Positions 1 through 6,747 of a stretch of 38,753 nt of DNA are shown here, piece by piece. Within the stretch, counting starts at the first letter, position 1. Each line of letters opens with the position of its first letter. The DNA lies in assembly GCA_902805535.1 (NCBI GenBank), contig CADCTN010000136.1:1-38753 (forward strand), written 5' to 3'. This DNA is from an uncultured Blastococcus sp. GTDB taxonomy: Bacteria > Actinomycetota > Actinomycetes > Mycobacteriales > Geodermatophilaceae. A model generated the notes under the pieces. That model worked only from the letters and a program-made list of their open reading frames with translations. It was not told where the DNA came from and searched no databases. Position numbers and translations under genes: made by a program.

Positions 1-2
1 AC

Positions 3-572
3 TCGAAGCCGCCGGTGGCCGCGGGCGATGCGCCGGGGCTGGAGCACCGCGACTACTACTCACCGCTGCGGTCGACGTTCGCGTCGGGCGCGCACGCCGC
101 CATCGTGGAGATCGACCCGCGGACGTGGGAGATCGACATCGTGAAGTACGCCGTGGTGCACGACTGCGGCAACGTGGTGAACCCGATGATCGTCGAGGGC
201 CAGGTGCAGGGCGGCGTCGCGCAGGGCGTGGGCGGGGCGCTGTACGAGCGGATGGTCTACGACCAGGACGGCCAGCTGCAGAACGCCTCGTACATGGACT
301 TCCTGATGCCGTACGCCTCCGAGGTCCCCGACATCGACATCGACCACCAGACGACGCCGTCGCCGCTGAACCCGCTGGGGATCAAGGGCGCGGGGGAGGC
401 CGGGGTCATCCCGGGGACGGCGGCGATCGCGTCGGCGATCGAGGACGCGGTGGGACGCCGCATCACCTCGATGCCGATCTCCCCCACGGAGCTGTACGAC
501 CTGGTGCGGAACGACTCGTCGGAGATGACCGCTGCGGCCGCGCGCCGGGCGGGGACTGGAGTGATGGCGTGA
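3..572 (+). CDS. Molybdopterin-binding large subunit, CO dehydrogenase/xanthine dehydrogenase type (3' part)
   Basis: The frame is open from the left edge, so only the last 189 codons are present and the true start lies outside. The fragment is the C-terminal molybdenum-cofactor domain of the CoxL/XdhA family. It shows the HDCGNVVNP segment, the glycine-rich QVQGGVAQGVGGALYE stretch, and GIKGAGEAG, where the Glu of GEAG matches the active-site glutamate near molybdenum. Such enzymes hydroxylate CO or heteroaromatic carbon and pass electrons to partner 2Fe-2S and FAD subunits, which should lie upstream. The stop overlaps the coxG start in a GTGA quartet, so the two are translationally coupled. 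CoxG next door favours a CO dehydrogenase-like enzyme. The CoxL signature loop that separates form I from other hydroxylases is outside the window, so the substrate stays open. Confidence 0.9.
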   Translation, partial: SKPPVAAGDAPGLEHRDYYSPLRSTFASGAHAAIVEIDPRTWEIDIVKYAVVHDCGNVVNPMIVEGQVQGGVAQGVGGALYERMVYDQDGQLQNASYMDFLMPYASEVPDIDIDHQTTPSPLNPLGIKGAGEAGVIPGTAAIASAIEDAVGRRITSMPISPTELYDLVRNDSSEMTAAAARRAGTGVMA

Positions 573-1225
573 AGCTCGACGGCTCGGCAGTTCTGTCCGG
601 CGACCCGGAGAAGGTGTGGGCGGTCATCACCGACCCGGCCGTGCTGGCGCGGACCATTCCGGGCTGCGAGACGCTGGAGCAGGTCGGGGACGACGAGTAC
701 AAGATGAACGTCTCGGTCGGCGTCGGCGCGATCCGCGGGACCTACGCGGGCGAGGTCAAGCTGTCGGACCAGAAAAAGCCGTCGTCGTACGTGATGCACG
801 CGTCGGGTGCGGGTGCGCCGGGGAACGCGCGGGCGACGGTGACGATCAACCTGGAGCCGGCGGGCGACGGGAAGACGAACCTGACCTACTCGGCCGACGC
901 CGTGATCGGCGGCCCGGTCGCAGGCGTGGGTCAGCGGATGATCACGGGCGTCGCGAAGCGGATGGCCGGCCAGTTCTTCACGGCGATCGACGACGAGCTC
1001 ACCGGTGCGGCCGCGCCCCGTCCGACCTCTGCTGCGGTCAGCTCGACCACCGCGGCTGCACCCGGCCAGCCGCCTGCGGCCGCGCCGACGGTGTTCGCCG
1101 GCAGGGCAGGCGTTCCCGCGGGAACGTCCGACGACGCCCGGACCCTGCTGATGGGGGCCGTCGGCGGCGCCGTGCTGACGCTCATCGGCGTCCTGGTCGG
1201 CTACCGCCTCGGCCGCCACAGCTGA
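569..1225 (+). CDS. coxG: CoxG-family SRPBCC protein with C-terminal membrane anchor
   Basis: This 218-residue protein starts at a GTG that overlaps the upstream stop. Residues 1-148 form an SRPBCC/START-like fold typical of CoxG: it opens with VKLDGSAVLSGDPEKVW, followed by IPGCETLE and a GAPGNARATVTINLEP strand. A Pro/Ala/Thr-rich linker (about 149-190) leads to a single hydrophobic helix at about 192-213, ending in a short basic tail (YRLGRHS). CoxG proteins recruit the soluble molybdenum hydroxylase to the cytoplasmic membrane, where its electrons reach the quinone pool, and the visible domain-linker-anchor layout fits that role. It is the last gene of its operon; a hairpin follows directly. 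Family assignment is firm; the partner enzyme's substrate is inferred only. Confidence 0.9.
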   Translation: MKLDGSAVLSGDPEKVWAVITDPAVLARTIPGCETLEQVGDDEYKMNVSVGVGAIRGTYAGEVKLSDQKKPSSYVMHASGAGAPGNARATVTINLEPAGDGKTNLTYSADAVIGGPVAGVGQRMITGVAKRMAGQFFTAIDDELTGAAAPRPTSAAVSSTTAAAPGQPPAAAPTVFAGRAGVPAGTSDDARTLLMGAVGGAVLTLIGVLVGYRLGRHS

Positions 1226-1240
1226 GCATGATCACCACAC

Positions 1241-1280
1241 GCTGAGGGCTGCCGGTCCGGCTGATCGGGCAGCCGTCAGC
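1241..1280. terminator. Hairpin between convergent genes
   Basis: Arms GCTGA-G-GGCTGCC (1241-1253) and GGCAGCC-G-TCAGC (1268-1280) pair over 12 bp with one G/G mismatch around a 14-nt loop. It fills the gap between the coxG stop and the end of the facing SDR gene, and its right arm overlaps the SDR stop codon. There is no clear T tract, which is usual for actinobacterial terminators. Confidence 0.5.
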
Positions 1281-2226
1281 GCGTTCTCGTCCCAGGACCG
1301 CTCTCGAGTGGGAGCGGGACGTCGGTCTCACGCTCGGAGACCTGCCACAGGACGTCGATCTGCTTCTGCAGGTCGAAGCGGCGGAGGATCGGGCGGCGGA
1401 CGGCGGGGCCGTGCGACCCGAAGCGGGGTGCGTAGAGCTCCCCGCCCTTCGCCCTCTGGTCGGTCGCCGCCCGCAGCTGCGGTCGCGCTCCCTCGAACGG
1501 TGTCATCCCCGACCGCGCCGTCAGCGCCTCGAAGAACGCGCCCGCCCAGCCGGCGCCGCCCTCGCGCACCGACCTCGCCTGCAGGTCGGTGTTCGACAGC
1601 CCCGGGTGCGCGATCAGGCTCTGCGCCGCCACCCCGGCCCGCGAGAACTGCTGCTGCAGCCCCAGTCCGAAGTGGTAGTTGGCCATCTTCGCCCGCGCGT
1701 ACGCCGTCCAGGCGCCGTAGTTCTTCCGCATGTGCGGGTCGGCAGCGTCCAGCGCCCGGAAGGCCCGGTGCCGCGCGGTGCTCGTCACCGTCACCACGCG
1801 AGCGGCCGGGGCGGTCAGCAGCGCCCGCATCAGGTGCGCCGTGAAGGCCCAGTGCCCCAGGTGATCCACGCCGAGCTGCATCTCGAAGCCGTCGACCGTC
1901 GTCCGCTGCGGCATCGCCATCACCCCGGCGTTGTTCACCAGGAGATCGACGCGGTCGTGCCCGGCCAGCACCGTGTCCGCCGCAGCCCTCACGACCGACA
2001 GGTCACCCAGGTCCAGCGGCACGACCTCCATGGACGCGGCCGGGTACCGCTCCGCGATCCGGGCCACCGCCGCCGTCGTCTTCGCCGGATCGCGCGCCGC
2101 CAGCACCACGTGGGCCCCCGCGCCGGCCAGCGCCAGCGCCGTCTGCAGGCCGAGACCGCCGTTCGCCCCGGTCACCACCGCCGTGCGTCCGGTCAGATCC
2201 GGGATGTCCTTCTCGGTCCAGGCCAT
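1276..2226 (-). CDS. Short-chain dehydrogenase/reductase
   Basis: A 316-residue classical SDR with all catalytic elements. It has the cofactor motif TGANGGLG at residues 19-26, NNAG at 98-101, and the Ser149, Tyr176, Lys180 triad within TSTARH and YARAK. Arg45 after the second beta strand (AARDP) suggests a preference for NADP(H). The protein resembles the retinol dehydrogenase/WW-domain oxidoreductase-like bacterial SDRs, which are slightly longer than the 250-residue core because of a C-terminal extension. The ATG is preceded by GGAG about eight bases away. It follows the SRPBCC gene on the same strand by 26 bp, so the two probably form one transcript. The substrate cannot be deduced. Confidence 0.9.
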   Translation of the reverse strand: MAWTEKDIPDLTGRTAVVTGANGGLGLQTALALAGAGAHVVLAARDPAKTTAAVARIAERYPAASMEVVPLDLGDLSVVRAAADTVLAGHDRVDLLVNNAGVMAMPQRTTVDGFEMQLGVDHLGHWAFTAHLMRALLTAPAARVVTVTSTARHRAFRALDAADPHMRKNYGAWTAYARAKMANYHFGLGLQQQFSRAGVAAQSLIAHPGLSNTDLQARSVREGGAGWAGAFFEALTARSGMTPFEGARPQLRAATDQRAKGGELYAPRFGSHGPAVRRPILRRFDLQKQIDVLWQVSERETDVPLPLESGPGTRTR

Positions 2227-2252
2227 GCCCTATCTCCGCACGCCCCCGGCGA

Positions 2253-2819
2253 TCACGCGACGGCGGCCCTCCCCCGGGCCTCTGCCTTCAGCTGCACCGC
2301 CGTCAGCACCTCCCACCGGATCGCCGTGCTGCCCGGCTGCACGAACAGCCAGTACAGGCGGAACCGCCGCCGCGTCGACGGGTCGGTGGCGAGCACCCGC
2401 GTCTCCGTGCTCAGCACGGTCCCGCCGCGAGCCGGCGTGAGGCGGAAGTCCATGACCGCCTTCACCCAGCCCGGCTGGATCCAGCGCTGCAGATCCTCGG
2501 CGTCCAGGAGCGGGGGCTTCTCGCCACCGCCCAGCCGCCATGCCTGCAGGGCCCCGCCGAAGATCAGTGCCCTCGGCTCCTCCGATGCCAGGAGCGGTAT
2601 CGGCAGTGCCTCCAGGAACGGCAGGTCGCGCAGCCGCCTCGCCCCGTGGCCGAACAGCAGCACGGGCAGGAACCGGGCGGCCCCCAGGACGACGGTCACC
2701 GGCAGACCGCTCAGGCGCACCGCGTGCAGCTCCGCCCACACGACCTCCGGGGGTGCGTCGATCCACCGCGACTGCCGGGTGACGTAGTGGCTGTCCGGCA
2801 GCACGTCGTCGAGATCCAC
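2253..2819 (-). CDS. SRPBCC-like hypothetical protein
   Basis: This 188-residue protein starts at GTG. It begins DSHYVTRQSRWIDAPPEVVW, the usual opening of a polyketide cyclase/START-type lipid-binding fold, and later has WVKAVMDFRLTPARGGTVLSTETRV, which matches the beta strands preceding the long C-terminal helix of such proteins. There is no signal peptide and no clear membrane helix apart from a hydrophobic stretch near residues 40-55. It lies 26 bp upstream of the SDR gene, so a shared role is likely, perhaps ligand binding for the reductase; that is inference. I do not recognise a named family beyond the fold. Confidence 0.7.
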   Translation of the reverse strand: MDLDDVLPDSHYVTRQSRWIDAPPEVVWAELHAVRLSGLPVTVVLGAARFLPVLLFGHGARRLRDLPFLEALPIPLLASEEPRALIFGGALQAWRLGGGEKPPLLDAEDLQRWIQPGWVKAVMDFRLTPARGGTVLSTETRVLATDPSTRRRFRLYWLFVQPGSTAIRWEVLTAVQLKAEARGRAAVA

Positions 2820-2856
2820 GCCGGGCTACCTATCCCGCGCCGTCAGTGCGCATTCA

Positions 2857-2885
2857 TGGACCTATCAGGGCTCCGGAAAGGTCCA
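2857..2885 (-). terminator. Possible hairpin after the serine hydrolase gene
   Basis: TGGACCT (2857-2863) and AGGTCCA (2879-2885) are perfect 7-bp arms around a 15-nt loop, 22 nt past the stop of the upstream minus-strand hydrolase gene. It could equally be an operator for the next gene downstream. Confidence 0.3.
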
Positions 2886-2906
2886 CATCCGCCCAATGGC
2901 AGCGGC

Positions 2907-4034
2907 TCAGAGCGCGTCATACACCGCTCGGACGTACGCCTCGCTGCGCGCCGAGCCGAGGAGCCCCGGCGCCATCGCGTTCATCATGTAGGTGACGGTC
3001 AGCCGGCGGTCGAGGTCCATCACCGCGAGCGAGCCACCCCAGCCACCCCAGAAGAACGTGCGACCGACCGGCACGTACGGCACGACCGGCGAGCCCAGGC
3101 AGTAGCCGATCCCCCAGCGGAACGGCTCCCCCAGCACGAGGTCGACCCCGTGGGACTGCTGGTCGAACACGAGCTCGATCGTCTTCTCCGACAGCAGCCG
3201 CACCCCGCCGGCCTCGCCGCCCAGCGACAGCACCCGCAGCACGTCGAGCACCCCGCGCGCGTTCGAGTGCCCGTTCAGCGCCCCCAGGTCCGCAGCACGC
3301 CACTCGGGCGAGGCGGTCGCCTTCACCGACATGACCGGCGCAGTGAAGGTCCGCACCGCGAGGGACGTCGGGTCGACGTCGCCGGCCGGTTCCGCCCGCG
3401 GCGGGGCCACCAGCGAGGCGACCCGGTCCCGGTCCCGCTCCCGGGCGCCCACCTGGAAGTCCGCCCCCAGCGGGCCGGCGATCTCGTCGGCCACGAACCT
3501 CGCGAGCGTCTTGTTGGTGATCCGACGGATCACCTCGCCCACCAGGAACCCCTGCGTCGCCGCGTGGTAGCCCGACGCCGTCCCGGGCTCCCACCACGGC
3601 CGCTGCTGCGCGAGGCGCTCGCACGCCGTCTCCCAGTCGTACATGTCCCGCACCGAGAACGGCTGCTCCCAGCCTGAGACGCCGGACGTGTGCGACATCA
3701 GGTGCCGGACCTCGACGTCCTTCTTCCCCTTGGCCGAGAACTCCGGCCAGTAGTTGCCCACCGGGGCGTACACGTCGAGGTCACCGCGCTCGACCAGCAT
3801 CAGCGCGGCCAGGTTGAGCACGCACTTCGTCGTCGACCAGACGTTGACGATCGTGTCCTGCGTCCACGGGGTCGTGCGGTCGGGATCCTGGTAGCCGCCC
3901 CAGATGTCGACGACGGTCTCGCCGTCCAGATCCACCGCGATCGAGGCGCCGAGCTCGTCACCGTCCAGGTGCCGCGCCAGAGCCTCCCGTACGCCGGCGA
4001 ACCGCTCGTCGCAGCTGCCGTGGACCTCGGCCAT
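2907..4034 (-). CDS. Serine hydrolase of the class C beta-lactamase/EstB fold
   Basis: A 375-residue cytoplasmic protein of the beta-lactamase (PF00144) family. It shows the nucleophile motif S67-T-T-K70, the conserved HTSG segment at 115-118 and the catalytic tyrosine Y156 in GYHAATQG. A C-terminal FFWGGWGGS stretch lies where penicillin-binding relatives have the third active-site motif. The family includes carboxylesterases (EstB, LovD-like acyltransferases) and D-aminopeptidases; no signal peptide is seen, so an esterase acting inside the cell is more likely than a true beta-lactamase. The start at 4034 is preferred over one 21 codons upstream because GAGGAGG sits just before it and the extra residues are low-complexity. 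It is divergent from the Rossmann-fold gene at 4189. Confidence 0.88.
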   Translation of the reverse strand: MAEVHGSCDERFAGVREALARHLDGDELGASIAVDLDGETVVDIWGGYQDPDRTTPWTQDTIVNVWSTTKCVLNLAALMLVERGDLDVYAPVGNYWPEFSAKGKKDVEVRHLMSHTSGVSGWEQPFSVRDMYDWETACERLAQQRPWWEPGTASGYHAATQGFLVGEVIRRITNKTLARFVADEIAGPLGADFQVGARERDRDRVASLVAPPRAEPAGDVDPTSLAVRTFTAPVMSVKATASPEWRAADLGALNGHSNARGVLDVLRVLSLGGEAGGVRLLSEKTIELVFDQQSHGVDLVLGEPFRWGIGYCLGSPVVPYVPVGRTFFWGGWGGSLAVMDLDRRLTVTYMMNAMAPGLLGSARSEAYVRAVYDAL

Positions 4035-4188
4035 GAGCCCTCCTCGTCGATCGCGCGGCACCGCCGCCGCCCACCGCAGCGATGAGACCACGGCCACAAG
4101 ATCGCGACAACGACAGGCCGGATACTGGAATCTTCAAGCAACGGTCCGCGGTTGCCTCCAGCACCACCCGCAGACGAAGGGCATCGAC

Positions 4189-4833
4189 ATGGCACGGATC
4201 AGTGTGTTCGGCGGGACCGGCTACGCCGGCAGCAACATCGTCGCCCAGGCGGCGAGGCGGGGGCACTCGGTGACGTCGGTCAGCCGCAGCCTGCCCGAGC
4301 AACGGGCCGACGGCGTCGACCACGTCGAGGGCTCCCTCCTCGACGCCGACACCCGGGCCAAGGTCCTGGCCGACTCCGACGTCGTGGTCGTGACGGTCGC
4401 TCCGCGCGGGGACATGGCCGGCAAGGTGCACCCGGGCATCACCGCCCTGGCCGCGGACGCCGACCGCGCGGGCGTGCGGATCGGCGTCGTCGGCGGCGCG
4501 GGGTCCCTGCACGTGGCCGAGGGCGGGCCCCGCCTGTTCGACACCCCCGACTTCCCGGCCGACTACAAGCCGGAGAGCCTCGAGATGGCCGCCGTGCTCG
4601 ACGACCTGCGGGCGACCCCGGAGGGCCTCGACTGGTTCTACCTCAGCCCTCCGGCAGCGTTCGGCGGCTTCGCGCCCGGGAAGGCGCGCGGCACCTACCG
4701 CGTCGGCGGCGACCTCCTGCTGACCGACGAGGAGGGCAATTCCTTCATCGGCGGCGCCGACTTCGGCACCGCCGTCCTCGACGAGATCGAGCAGCCTGCC
4801 CACCGCCGGGCCCGCTTCACCGTCGCCTACTGA
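4189..4833 (+). CDS. NAD(P)H-binding Rossmann protein (atypical SDR/NmrA-like)
   Basis: This 214-residue protein opens with MARISVFGGTGYAG, a dinucleotide-binding glycine motif (GGTGYAG at 8-14). It continues as a single Rossmann domain without the YxxxK catalytic pair, typical of atypical SDRs annotated as NAD-dependent epimerase/dehydratase or NAD(P)H-binding proteins. The stretch VVGGAGSLHVAEGGPRLFD is characteristic of the YwnB/YwnB-like group. A GAAGGGC element eight bases upstream supports the ATG. It ends with a 7-bp overlap into the facing gene at 4827, with no room for a terminator hairpin. Function is likely redox or stress related, but the substrate is unknown. Confidence 0.85.
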   Translation: MARISVFGGTGYAGSNIVAQAARRGHSVTSVSRSLPEQRADGVDHVEGSLLDADTRAKVLADSDVVVVTVAPRGDMAGKVHPGITALAADADRAGVRIGVVGGAGSLHVAEGGPRLFDTPDFPADYKPESLEMAAVLDDLRATPEGLDWFYLSPPAAFGGFAPGKARGTYRVGGDLLLTDEEGNSFIGGADFGTAVLDEIEQPAHRRARFTVAY

Positions 4834-5561
4834 GCGGCCAGGTACTCCTCGAACTCGATGCGGCCGTAGGGCGGACCCGGTACCAGGTTGTGCCCGGCCC
4901 GGTACCCGGCGAAGACCCTGCCGGGCCACCTGACCGGCACGACCCGGCGCCGGAGACCCCGGCTCACCGCCCACGCCCCGGCCAGCTCGGGCAGCGGGCG
5001 GACGGCGGGACCGCCGATGTCCGGCACCCGTCCGGCCGGTGCGCCCGACGCCAGCTCGACCAGCCGGGCGGCGACCTCCGCCGGCGCGATCGGCTGCACG
5101 TCGAAGGACGGCGCGAGGAGGACCGGCAGCCGACGCTGAACGCTGCACAGCTGCTCGACCAGCGTGTGGAACTGCGTCGCCCGCAGGACCGTGTGCGGCA
5201 CCGCGGAGTCGACGACGAGCCGCTCGATCTCCACCTTGTCGCGGTAGTAGCCCAGCGGGATGTGGTCGATCCCGACGATCGAGATGAGCACCAGGTGTCC
5301 GACGCCGGCGCGGTTGGCGGCGTCGAGCAGGGTCCGCGCGATCACGACGTCCTTCCGGCGGAGCCCCGTCGCCAGGTGCACGACCGTGTCCACGCCTGCC
5401 ATGGCCTCGTCGATGCCCGAGCCGGTGAGCAGGTCGCCGGTCGTCAGCCCGGGTCCGGTCCGGCGGCTCAGCGCGCGCACGCCGTGGCCCTCCGCGCGCA
5501 GCAGGTCGACGGTCGGCGTGCCGAGCGTCCCCGTCGCTCCGGTCACCAGCACCGTCGTCAC
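4827..5561 (-). CDS. NAD(P)-binding atypical SDR
   Basis: A 244-residue protein starting at GTG, preceded by GAGAGGA seven bases upstream. It has the N-terminal motif VTGATGTLG (residues 6-14) and the extended atypical-SDR pattern VVHLATGLRRKD, LISIVGIDHIPLGYYRDK and TVLRATQFH. The SIVGID...YYRDK pattern belongs to the NmrA/HSCARG-like SDR subgroup, in which Tyr and Lys near the active site are kept (YYRDK). The C-terminus (RRRVVPVRWPGRVFAGYRAGHN) matches actinobacterial members of this subgroup. It shares its last 7 bp with the convergent gene at 4189, so antisense interference between the two transcripts is possible. Role unknown. Confidence 0.85.
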   Translation of the reverse strand: MTTVLVTGATGTLGTPTVDLLRAEGHGVRALSRRTGPGLTTGDLLTGSGIDEAMAGVDTVVHLATGLRRKDVVIARTLLDAANRAGVGHLVLISIVGIDHIPLGYYRDKVEIERLVVDSAVPHTVLRATQFHTLVEQLCSVQRRLPVLLAPSFDVQPIAPAEVAARLVELASGAPAGRVPDIGGPAVRPLPELAGAWAVSRGLRRRVVPVRWPGRVFAGYRAGHNLVPGPPYGRIEFEEYLAAQ

Positions 5562-5617
5562 CGTCGGATCCTCTCAGCCGCGCCCCTGTGGCGGCGCACC
5601 GTCGAGCGCGGCCGGCC

Positions 5618-6100
5618 TCAGTCCATGCGCGCCGCTTCGGCCCCCAGGCTCAGCGTGTCGGGGTCCGACGGCTTTCCCTCGCCCGTCGCGGCGAGGCTCC
5701 GCAGGCTGTCGCCGACGTAGAAGGTCCAGGCGTTCCGGCAGATCTCGAAGCACTCGTAGGTGGGCACCAGGCCGTCGTGGGTGAACCGCAGCTGCGTCCC
5801 GCCGTCCTCCGGGGACAACTCGAACCGGACCTCGGTGCCCAGCCACTCGCTCTGGTCGGAGATGAAGCTCATGTGGTTCTCGACGACCGTCCACACGACC
5901 TTCTCGCCCGGGACGAGTTCGGTGACGCGCATCGTGCAGGAGTGGACGCCGGGCACCCGGAAGGAGAAATCGTCACCGACGGCCCGGTCGTCCCCGTCGA
6001 TCTTCGTCATCCACCAGCCCCGGACGTCGACGACGGCGTCGAAGACCTGGTCGGGCGTGCGGTCGACGGTGAAGGACGTCGTGTAGCTCGGGGTGCTCAT
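5618..6100 (-). CDS. AHSA1/SRPBCC domain protein, likely HxlR target
   Basis: A 160-residue AHSA1-type SRPBCC protein. It opens TTSFTVDRTPDQVFDAVVDVRGWW and has the family strands VTELVPGEKVVWTVVENH, GTEVRFELSPEDGGTQLRFTHDGL and a C-terminal helix FEICRNAWTFYVGDSLRSL. Many bacterial relatives bind hydrophobic ligands or act as partners of small ArsR/HxlR regulators. The start at 6100 is chosen because GGAGGAACC abuts the ATG; a start 25 codons upstream would place coding sequence over the operator. It is divergent from the HxlR gene, with two operator-like sites between them, so it is probably under HxlR control. The natural ligand is not evident. Confidence 0.85.
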   Translation of the reverse strand: MSTPSYTTSFTVDRTPDQVFDAVVDVRGWWMTKIDGDDRAVGDDFSFRVPGVHSCTMRVTELVPGEKVVWTVVENHMSFISDQSEWLGTEVRFELSPEDGGTQLRFTHDGLVPTYECFEICRNAWTFYVGDSLRSLAATGEGKPSDPDTLSLGAEAARMD

Positions 6101-6129
6101 GGTTCCTCCAGTACTGGTCTGCGGTTCGC

Positions 6130-6175
6130 TTGCATGATGCAAGTCACCATAGGGACTGGGGCTTTCATGATGCAA
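6130..6175. promoter_or_regulatory. Paired operator for the HxlR regulator
   Basis: Site 1, TTGCATGATGCAA (6130-6142), is a perfect 6-1-6 inverted repeat. Site 2, TTTCATGATGCAA (6163-6175), differs from it by one base. Their centres are 33 bp apart, about three helical turns, so two dimers could bind on the same face. Site 1 lies at the predicted start of the minus-strand AHSA1 transcript and site 2 covers the -35 of both promoters. The cognate protein is most simply the HxlR encoded next door; this is inference. Confidence 0.7.
6146..6175 (-). promoter_or_regulatory. Promoter of the AHSA1 gene
   Basis: On the minus strand TTGCAT (6175-6170) and TATGGT (6151-6146) are 18 nt apart. The predicted start near 6137 lies inside operator site 1 and leaves a leader holding the GGAGGAACC ribosome-binding site. 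Confidence 0.5.
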
Positions 6176-6191
6176 GCACTCTGGCTACGCT
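6163..6191 (+). promoter_or_regulatory. Promoter of the HxlR gene (leaderless)
   Basis: TTTCAT (6163-6168), a 17-nt spacer and TACGCT (6186-6191) resemble a housekeeping promoter. Seven bases separate the -10 from the ATG at 6199, so transcription should begin at or next to the start codon. No ribosome-binding site is present. The -35 coincides with operator site 2. Confidence 0.55.
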
Positions 6192-6198
6192 GGTCGAC

Positions 6199-6693
6199 AT
6201 GCTGGGGAAGACCTATGACGCCGAGGTGTGCTCCATCGCCCGCGCCCTCGAGGTGGTGGGCGAGCGCTGGAGCGTGCTGATCGTCCGCAATGCCCTCTTC
6301 GCCGGATCGACCCGCTTCGCCGACTTCCAGCGCAGCCTCGGGATCGCGAGCAACGTCCTGGCGTCACGCCTGGACGGCTTCGTCGAGGCCGGCATCATGC
6401 GGCGGGAGCGATACTCCGAGCAGCCGGAGCTGTTCGAGTACCTGCTCACCGACAAGGGCCGCGATCTCGCGCCGGCGCTGATCGCGCTCACCGCGTGGGG
6501 GGACCGCTGGTCCGCCCCCGACGGCGCTCCGGTCCTGTATCGCCACCGCGTCTGCGGATCCGAGGTTCGGCACGAGGTCACCTGCACGACCTGCGGCGAT
6601 GTGGACGAGCTCGCCGCGATCGACGCGCTGCCCGGCCCCGGCATGCCGGCCGATCGGGCGCGGCGCATGGCAGAACGCCTGGCCGTCCGGTAG
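6199..6693 (+). CDS. HxlR-family transcriptional regulator
   Basis: A 164-residue HxlR/MarR-like winged-helix protein. The family hallmark CSIARALEVVGERWSVLIVR begins at Cys11, the conserved N-terminal cysteine that acts as a thiol or aldehyde sensor in some members (HypR, QorR types). It is followed by RFADFQRSLGIASNVLASRLDGFVEAGIM (recognition helix region) and the wing YLLTDKGRDLAPALIAL. Beyond the usual 110-120 residues there is a C-terminal extension, VCGSEVRHEVTCTTCGD, whose three cysteines and histidine could bind metal. The start follows a -10 by seven bases with no ribosome-binding site. It probably represses itself and the divergent AHSA1 gene. It ends just before an 18-bp terminator hairpin. 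Confidence 0.92.
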   Translation: MLGKTYDAEVCSIARALEVVGERWSVLIVRNALFAGSTRFADFQRSLGIASNVLASRLDGFVEAGIMRRERYSEQPELFEYLLTDKGRDLAPALIALTAWGDRWSAPDGAPVLYRHRVCGSEVRHEVTCTTCGDVDELAAIDALPGPGMPADRARRMAERLAVR

Positions 6694-6699
6694 CCCGAC

Positions 6700-6739
6700 G
6701 CGGAACGGCCCCTCCCGCAGCCGGGAGGGGCCGTTCCGC
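6700..6739. terminator. Bidirectional terminator hairpin
   Basis: A perfect 18-bp stem, 6700-6717 pairing with 6722-6739, closes on a 4-nt CAGC loop. It fills the gap between the hxlR stop (6693) and the end of the facing ABC permease gene (6748), so it can serve both transcripts. Confidence 0.9.
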
Positions 6740-6747
6740 CGTCCGGA

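Noticed and set aside
4035-4188. GATACT near 4115-4125 as the promoter of the Rossmann gene at 4189
   Set aside because: No acceptable -35 at 16-18 nt; only a partial -10 match, so it is not listed as a feature.
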